From Bos javanicus (Eukaryota > Chordata > Mammalia > Artiodactyla > Bovidae): a stretch of DNA of 64,000 nucleotides. Below the pieces are notes generated by a model that did no database searches, was not told where the DNA came from, and saw only the letters and a list, made by a program, of their open reading frames with translations. This document shows, one piece after another, positions 56,261-64,000 of this stretch (within the stretch, counting starts at the first letter, position 1; the number at the start of each line of letters is the position of its first letter). Made by a program: the position numbers and the translations under genes. The DNA lies in contig NW_026894285.1 in the NCBI RefSeq assembly GCF_032452875.1, positions 91,316-155,315 of the forward strand, in the 5' to 3' direction.

Positions 56261-57799
56261 GTGCCTCTGGAGGCAATAAACAAAGAGCTGAGTAGGCACG
56301 AATCAGTCAGCAGGCAATAATCATGGAACTCAGCTGTGAGGAATCATGCTGCTCAGCTGGCAATAATCAAGCAGCTGAGCAGGCAGGAATTACGCAGCAC
56401 AGCTGACAATTGTCAAGCAGATGACAGGCAGGAATCGTGCAGCTCAGCTGGCAATTGTCAAGCAGATGAGCAGACAGTAATCACGCAGCTCAGCAGGCCC
56501 AGATCACGTGACTGAGCATGCACTGTTCACGTGGCTGATCATACACTGATCACGTGATTGATCATGCACTGATCACTTGGATATCATGCACTGATCACGT
56601 GGCTGATCATACACTGTTCACGTGTCTGACCATGCACTGATCACGTGGCTGATCATACACTGCTCACGTAACTGATAATGCACTTATCACGTGGCTATCA
56701 TGCACTGAATACGTGGCTGAACATGCACTGTTCACGTGGCTGATCACACACCTGTCACGTGACATATCATGCACTGATCACCTGGAACTCATGCACTGAT
56801 CACGTGGCTGATCATACTCTGCTCACGAAACTCATCATGCACACATCACGTGGCTATCATGCACTGCTCACGTGGTTCGTCATGGAATGATCACGGCTAC
56901 CATATACTGGTCACGTGACTGATCATGCACAGATCACGTAAATGATCATGCACTGTTCACGTGACTGATCATGTACTGATCACGTGACTGATAATGCACT
57001 GATCACGTGGCTATCATGCTCTGCTCACGTGGCTGATCATGCAACGATCACGTAGCAACCATGTAGTGGTCTCGTGACTGATCATGCACTGATCATGTAA
57101 TTGATCCTGCACTGATCACGTGGCTCATCACGCACTGATCCGGTGGCTGATCACACACGTATCACGTGACTGGTCATGTACAGATCCCGTGACTAATCAT
57201 GAAGTGATCACGTGGCTATCCTGCACTGATCACGTGGATATCATGCACTGATCACGTGGCTGATCACACACGTATCACCTGACTGATCATGCACTGATCA
57301 CGTGGCTATCATGCACTGCTCACGTGGCTGATCATGCGATGATCACGCAACTACCATGTACTGGTCACATGACTGATCATGCACTGATCACGTGACTGAT
57401 CATGCAGTGATCACGTGGCTGTCATGCACTACTCACGTGGCTGATCATGCAATGATCATGTAGCTACCATGTACAGGTCACGTGAATGATCATACACCCA
57501 TCAGGTGACTGATCATGCACTGATCACGTGGCTATCATGCACTGATCACTAGACTGATCATGCACTGATCACGCCTATATCATGCACTGATCACATGACT
57601 GCCCATGCACTGGTCACGTGGATGATCATACACTAATCATGTGACAGATCATGCACTGATCACGTGGCTGATCATGCACTGACACTGTGACTGAGCATGG
57701 ACTGATCACATGACTATCGTGTAGTGATCACGTGACTTAATGGCGCTGATCATGTGACTGATCATGCACTGATCATGTTTGCTATCATACACTGATCAT
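56261..57799 (+). repeat. U37, 1539 bp unit
   Basis: Site 1 short, site 2 C. U35, U36 and U37 look like three consecutive copies of one unit. Confidence 0.96.
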
Positions 57800-59340
57800 G
57801 TGCCTCTGGAGGCAATAAACAAAGAGCTGAGTAGGCACGAATCAGTCAGCAGGCAATAATCATGGAACTCAGCTGTGAGGAATCATGCTGCTCAGCTGGC
57901 AATAATCAAGCAGCTGAGCAGGCAGGAATTACGCAGCACAGCTGACAATTGTCAAGCAGATGACAGGCAGGAATCGTGCAGCTCAGCTGGCAATTGTCAA
58001 GCAGATGAGCAGACAGTAATCACGCAGCTCAGCAGGCCCAGATCACGTGACTGAGCATGCACTGTTCACGTGGCTGATCATACACTGATCACGTGATTGA
58101 TCATGCACTGATCACTTGGATATCATGCACTGATCACGTGGCTGATCATACACTGTTCACGTGTCTGACCATGCACTGATCACGTGGCTGATCATACACT
58201 GCTCACGTAACTGATAATGCACTTATCACGTGGCTATCATGCACTGAATACGTGGCTGAACATGCACTGTTCACGTGGCTGATCACACACCTGTCACGTG
58301 ACATATCATGCACTGATCACCTGGAACTCATGCACTGATCACGTGGCTGATCATACTCTGCTCACGAAACTCATCATGCACACATCACGTGGCTATCATG
58401 CACTGCTCACGTGGTTCGTCATGGAATGATCACGAAGCTACCATATACTGGTCACGTGACTGATCATGCACAGATCACGTAAATGATCATGCACTGTTCA
58501 CGTGACTGATCATGTACTGATCACGTGACTGATAATGCACTGATCACGTGGCTATCATGCTCTGCTCACGTGGCTGATCATGCAACGATCACGTAGCAAC
58601 CATGTAGTGGTCTCGTGACTGATCATGCACTGATCATGTAATTGATCCTGCACTGATCACGTGGCTCATCACGCACTGATCCGGTGGCTGATCACACACG
58701 TATCACGTGACTGGTCATGTACAGATCCCGTGACTAATCATGAAGTGATCACGTGGCTATCCTGCACTGATCACGTGGATATCATGCACTGATCACGTGG
58801 CTGATCACACACGTATCACCTGACTGATCATGCACTGATCACGTGGCTATCATGCACTGCTCACGTGGCTGATCATGCGATGATCACGCAACTACCATGT
58901 ACTGGTCACATGACTGATCATGCACTGATCACGTGACTGATCATGCAGTGATCACGTGGCTGTCATGCACTACTCACGTGGCTGATCATGCAATGATCAT
59001 GTAGCTACCATGTACAGGTCACGTGAATGATCATACACCCATCAGGTGACTGATCATGCACTGATCACGTGGCTATCATGCACTGATCACTAGACTGATC
59101 ATGCACTGATCACGCCTATATCATGCACTGATCACATGACTGCCCATGCACTGGTCACGTGGATGATCATACACTAATCATGTGACAGATCATGCACTGA
59201 TCACGTGGCTGATCATGCACTGACACTGTGACTGAGCATGGACTGATCACATGACTATCGTGTAGTGATCACGTGACTTAATGGCGCTGATCATGTGACT
59301 GATCATGCACTGATCATGTTTGCTATCATACACTGATCAT
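57800..59340 (+). repeat. U38, 1541 bp unit
   Basis: Site 1 long, site 2 C. Standard otherwise. Confidence 0.96.
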
Positions 59341-60879
59341 GTGCCTCTGGAGGCAATAAACAAAGAGCTGAGTAGGCACGAATCAGTCAGCAGGCAATAA
59401 TCATGGAACTCAGCTGTGAGGAATCATGCTGCTCAGCTGGCAATAATCAAGCAGCTGAGCAGGCAGGAATTACGCAGCACAGCTGACAATTGTCAAGCAG
59501 ATGACAGGCAGGAATCGTGCAGCTCAGCTGGCAATTGTCAAGCAGATGAGCAGACAGTAATCACGCAGCTCAGCAGGCCCAGATCACGTGACTGAGCATG
59601 CACTGTTCACGTGGCTGATCATACACTGATCACGTGATTGATCATGCACTGATCACTTGGATATCATGCACTGATCACGTGGCTGATCATACACTGTTCA
59701 CGTGTCTGACCATGCACTGATCACGTGGCTGATCATACACTGCTCACGTAACTGATAATGCACTTATCACGTGGCTATCATGCACTGAATACGTGGCTGA
59801 ACATGCACTGTTCACGTGGCTGATCACACACCTGTCACGTGACATATCATGCACTGATCACCTGGAACTCATGCACTGATCACGTGGCTGATCATACTCT
59901 GCTCACGAAACTCATCATGCACACATCACGTGGCTATCATGCACTGCTCACGTGGTTCGTCATGGAATGATCACGGCTACCATATACTGGTCACGTGACT
60001 GATCATGCACAGATCACGTAAATGATCATGCACTGTTCACGTGACTGATCATGTACTGATCACGTGACTGATAATGCACTGATCACGTGGCTATCATGCT
60101 CTGCTCACGTGGCTGATCATGCAACGATCACGTAGCAACCATGTAGTGGTCTCGTGACTGATCATGCACTGATCATGTAATTGATCCTGCACTGATCACG
60201 TGGCTCATCACGCACTGATCCGGTGGCTGATCACACACGTATCACGTGACTGGTCATGTACAGATCCCGTGACTAATCATGAAGTGATCACGTGGCTATC
60301 CTGCACTGATCACGTGGATATCATGCACTGATCACGTGGCTGATCACACACGTATCACCTGACTGATCATGCACTGATCACGTGGCTATCATGCACTGCT
60401 CACGTGGCTGATCATGCGATGATCACGCAACTACCATGTACTGGTCACATGACTGATCATGCACTGATCACGTGACTGATCATGCAGTGATCACGTGGCT
60501 GTCATGCACTACTCACGTGGCTGATCATGCAATGATCATGTAGCTACCATGTACAGGTCACGTGAATGATCATACACCCATCAGGTGACTGATCATGCAC
60601 TGATCACGTGGCTATCATGCACTGATCACTAGACTGATCATGCACTGATCACGTCTATATCATGCACTGATCACATGACTGCCCATGCACTGGTCACGTG
60701 GATGATCATACACTAATCATGTGACAGATCATGCACTGATCACGTGGCTGATCATGCACTGACACTGTGACTGAGCATGGACTGATCACATGACTATCGT
60801 GTAGTGATCACGTGACTTAATGGCGCTGATCATGTGACTGATCATGCACTGATCATGTTTGCTATCATACACTGATCAT
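59341..60879 (+). repeat. U39, 1539 bp unit
   Basis: Site 1 short, site 2 T. It is the third right-side unit keeping T at site 2. Confidence 0.96.
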
Positions 60880-62375
60880 GTGCCTCTGGAGGCAATAAAC
60901 AAAGAGCTGAGTAGGCACGAATCAGTCAGCAGGCAATAATCATGGAACTCAGCTGTGAGGAATCATGCTGCTCAGCTGGCAATAATCAAGCAGCTGAGCA
61001 GGCAGGAATTACGCAGCACAGCTGACAATTGTCAAGCAGATGACAGGCAGGAATCGTGCAGCTCAGCTGGCAATTGTCAAGCAGATGAGCAGACAGTAAT
61101 CACGCAGCTCAGCAGGCCCAGATCACGTGACTGAGCATGCACTGTTCACGTGGCTGATCATACACTGATCACGTGATTGATCATGCACTGATCACTTGGA
61201 TATCATGCACTGATCACGTGGCTGATCATACACTGTTCACGTGTCTGACCATGCACTGATCACGTGGCTGATCATACACTGCTCACGTAACTGATAATGC
61301 ACTTATCACGTGGCTATCATGCACTGAATACGTGGCTGAACATGCACTGTTCACGTGGCTGATCACACACCTGTCACGTGACATATCATGCACTGATCAC
61401 CTGGAACTCATGCACTGATCACGTGGCTGATCATACTCTGCTCACGAAACTCATCATGCACACATCACGTGGCTATCATGCACTGCTCACGTGGTTCGTC
61501 ATGGAATGATCACGAAGTTACCATATACTGGTCACGTGACTGATCATGCACAGATCACGTAAATGATCATGCACTGTTCACGTGACTGATCATGTACTGA
61601 TCACGTGACTGATAATGCACTGATCACGTGGCTATCATGCTCTGCTCACGTGGCTGATCATGCAACGATCACGTAGCAACCATGTAGTGGTCTCGTGACT
61701 GATCATGCACTGATCATGTAATTGATCCTGCACTGATCACGTGGCTCATCACGCACTGATCCGGTGGCTGAACACACACGTATCACGTGACTGGTCATGT
61801 ACAGATCCCGTGACTAATCATGAAGTGATCACGTGGCTATCCTGCACTGATCACGTGGATATCATGCACTGATCACGTGGCTGATCACACACGTATCACC
61901 TGACTGATCATGCACTGATCACGTGGCTATCATGCACTGCTCACGTGGCTGATCATGCGATGATCACGCAACTACCATGTACTGGTCACATGACTGATCA
62001 TGCACTGATCACGTGACTGATCATGCAGTGATCACGTGGCTGTCATGCACTACTCACGTGGCTGATCATGCAATGATCATGTAGCTACCATGTACAGGTC
62101 ACGTGAATGATCATACACCCATCAGGTGACTGATCATGCACTGATCACGTGGCTATCATGCACTGATCACTAGACTGCCCATGCACTGGTCACGTGGATG
62201 ATCATACACTAATCATGTGACAGATCATGCACTGATCACGTGGCTGATCATGCACTGACACTGTGACTGAGCATGGACTGATCACATGACTATCGTGTAG
62301 TGATCACGTGACTTAATGGCGCTGATCATGTGACTGATCATGCACTGATCATGTTTGCTATCATACACTGATCAT
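60880..62375 (+). repeat. U40, 1496 bp unit with a two-monomer deletion
   Basis: Site 1 carries CGAAGTTACC. A 45 bp deletion near 62177 joins TAGACTG to CCCATGCACTGG, removing two monomers and site 2. The flanking GACTG direct repeat is consistent with slippage or unequal exchange. Private T to A at 61772 breaks one TGATCA. Confidence 0.95.
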
Positions 62376-63835
62376 GTGCCTCTGGAGGCAATAAACAAAG
62401 AGCTGAGTAGGCACGAATCAGTCAGCAGGCAATAATCATGGAACTCAGCTGTGAGGAATCATGCTGCTCAGCTGGCAATAATCAAGCAGCTGAGCAGGCA
62501 GGAATTACGCAGCACAGCTGACAATTGTCAAGCAGATGACAGGCAGGAATCGTGCAGCTCAGCTGGCAATTGTCAAGCAGATGAGCAGACAGTAATCACG
62601 CAGCTCAGCAGGCCCAGATCACGTGACTGAGCATGCACTGTTCACGTGGCTGATCATACACTGATCACGTGATTGATCATGCACTGATCACTTGGATATC
62701 ATGCACTGATCACGTGGCTGATCATACACTGTTCACGTGTCTGACCATGCACTGATCACGTGGCTGATCATACACTGCTCACGTAACTGATAATGCACTT
62801 ATCACGTGGCTATCATGCACTGAATACGTGGCTGAACATGCACTGTTCACGTGGCTGATCACACACCTGTCACGTGACATATCATGCACTGATCACCTGG
62901 AACTCATGCACTGATCACGTGGCTGATCATACTCTGCTCACGAAACTCATCATGCACACATCACGTGGCTATCATGCACTGCTCACGTGGTTCGTCATGG
63001 AATGATCACGAAGTTACCATATACTGGTCACGTGACTGATCATGCACAGATCACGTAAATGATCATGCACTGTTCACGTGACTGATCATGTACTGATCAC
63101 GTGACTGATAATGCACTGATCACGTGGCTATCATGCTCTGCTCACGTGGCTGATCATGCAACGATCACGTAGCAACCATGTAGTGGTCTCGTGACTGATC
63201 ATGCACTGATCATGTAATTGATCCTGCACTGATCACGTGGCTCATCACGCACTGATCCGGTGGCTGATCACACACGTATCACGTGACTGGTCATGTACAG
63301 ATCCCGTGACTAATCATGAAGTGATCACGTGGCTATCCTGCACTGATCACGTGGATATCATGCACTGATCACGTGGCTGATCACACACGTATCACCTGAC
63401 TGATCATGCACTGATCACGTGGCTATCATGCACTGCTCACGTGGCTGATCATGCGATGATCACGCAACTACCATGTACTGGTCACATGACTGATCATGCA
63501 CTGATCACGTGACTGATCATGCAGTGATCACGTGGCTGTCATGCACTACTCACGTGGCTGATCATGCAATGATCATGTAGCTACCATGTACAGGTCACGT
63601 GAATGATCATACACCCATCAGGTGACTGATCATGCACTGATCACGTGGCTATCATGCACTGATCACTAGACTGATCATGCACTGATCACGCCTATATCAT
63701 GCACTGATCACATGACTGCCCATGCACTGGTCACGTGGATGATCATACACTAATCATGTGACAGATCATGCACTGATCACGTGGCTGATCATGCACTGAC
63801 ACTGTGACTGAGCATGGACTGATCACATGACTATC
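62376..63835 (+). repeat. U41, last regular unit before the aberrant tail
   Basis: Complete island at 62376-62622. Site 1 is CGAAGTTACC as in U34 and U40, and site 2 is C. It follows the standard unit up to CATGACTATCG, after which the pattern breaks. Confidence 0.93.
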
Positions 63836-64000
63836 GTAGATCAGTAGGCGCTGATCATGTGACTGATCATGCACTGATCATGCTGATCATACACTGACTG
63901 CGTGATTGATCATGCACTGATCACTTGGATATCATGCACTGATCACGTATTGACTGGCACTGTTCACGTGTCTGACCATGCACTGATCACGTGGCTGATC
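63836..64000 (+). repeat. Aberrant tail: monomers continue but the type-A island is missing
   Basis: After GACTATCG the sequence reads TAGATCAGTAGGCGCTG, about 12 bp shorter than the standard GACTTAATGGCGCTG segment. It then follows the standard unit to about 63882. Where the TTTGCTATC monomer and island should come, it jumps directly to CTGATCATACACTGACTGCG, matching the second B monomer after the island; roughly 295 bp are absent. A further irregularity near 63948-63960 (CACGTATTGACTGGCACTG) replaces CACGTGGCTGATCATACACTG. The last bases look like ordinary type-B monomers. The tail could be the approach to an array edge, a domain boundary or a local assembly fault; the window ends too soon to tell. 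Confidence 0.85.

Larger units (their letters stand above)
1..64000 (+). repeat. Satellite array with a 1541 bp higher-order unit built from 23 bp monomers
   Basis: The window is one uninterrupted tandem array in a single orientation. I located the landmark CCTCTGGAGG (CCTCTGGGG in one unit) 41 times, first at 1093 and last at 62379. Spacings are 1541 bp (15 times) or 1539 bp (13 times), with a few shorter values (1343, 1496, 1516, 1519) and some within a few bases of 1540. Indels seen by eye account for nearly every deviation: for example U26 (1536) has a 2-bp and three 1-bp losses, and U5 (1516) a 2-bp and a 23-bp loss. No inverted unit, transposon, simple-sequence tract or unique insert is visible. 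The period and homogeneity fit a eukaryotic satellite maintained by unequal exchange or gene conversion. I do not recognise the family, and no species can be named from the sequence alone. Confidence 0.97.

Noticed and set aside
1..64000. CRISPR array, because short repeats recur at constant spacing
   Set aside because: There are no unique spacers between identical repeats; the intervening sequence is itself repeated, the monomers are 22 to 24 bp and contiguous, and no cas gene or leader is present.
1..64000. Bacterial or phage origin with iterons, or a mass of Dam (GATC) sites around an origin
   Set aside because: GATC is simply part of the monomer. An array over 64 kb with a 1.5 kb higher-order period and no genes does not fit a bacterial or phage replicon.
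1..64000. tRNA, rRNA or other structured RNA genes
   Set aside because: No cloverleaf, rRNA core or other known RNA signature was seen; the palindromes are short and belong to every monomer.

Overview
The whole 64 kb window is a single head-to-tail satellite array. I see no protein gene, RNA gene, mobile element or unique sequence in it. Both window ends lie inside the array, so it is longer than 64 kb. I do not recognise the satellite by name and cannot assign a species. A multi-kilobase higher-order repeat with near-identical units suggests a eukaryotic nuclear genome, such as pericentromeric, subtelomeric or sex-chromosome heterochromatin.

The array has three nested levels. (1) A half-monomer of 11 to 12 bp occurs in two forms, TGATCATGCAC and TGATCACGTGGC. 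(2) One of each makes a monomer of about 23 bp (22 to 24 bp), called type B here. It usually carries the palindromes TGATCA and CACGTG. (3) A higher-order unit, 1541 bp in its commonest long form, holds 57 type-B monomers plus one 247 bp island of a second 23 bp family (type A). Type A lacks TGATCA and carries CAGCTG instead of CACGTG. My hand parse closes exactly: 48 B monomers (1089 bp), island (247 bp), 9 B monomers (205 bp), total 1541 bp.

I number units from the start of each island. U0 is a partial unit at 1-1089, U1 to U40 are complete, and U41 plus an aberrant tail fill the right end. Most units are 1541 or 1539 bp, and the difference is one 2-bp indel (site 1: CGAAGCTACC long, CGGCTACC short). 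A second marker (site 2: CACGTCTATA or CACGCCTATA) is T in every unit from U0 to U16 and C in 20 of the 23 scorable units from U17 onward. The array therefore has a left and a right sequence domain, with mosaic mixing at site 1. The left half (U0 to U16) is nearly identical from unit to unit apart from a few whole-monomer or smaller deletions. The centre (U20 to U29) holds the most private variants.

Three stretches depart from the regular pattern: a shortened unit whose changes nearly all run toward the plain monomer consensus (about 32748-33110, U21); a 430 bp cluster of changes falling mostly on the T just after a CpG (39976-40408, U26); and the right end (63836-64000), where the type-A island is absent. 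Each could be biology or a long-read assembly artefact. TGA inside the self-complementary TGATCA, combined with a 23 bp period that rotates reading frame, closes all six frames. The only long open frame (37773-38048) exists because of one private base change and a TTG start, and is not a credible gene.
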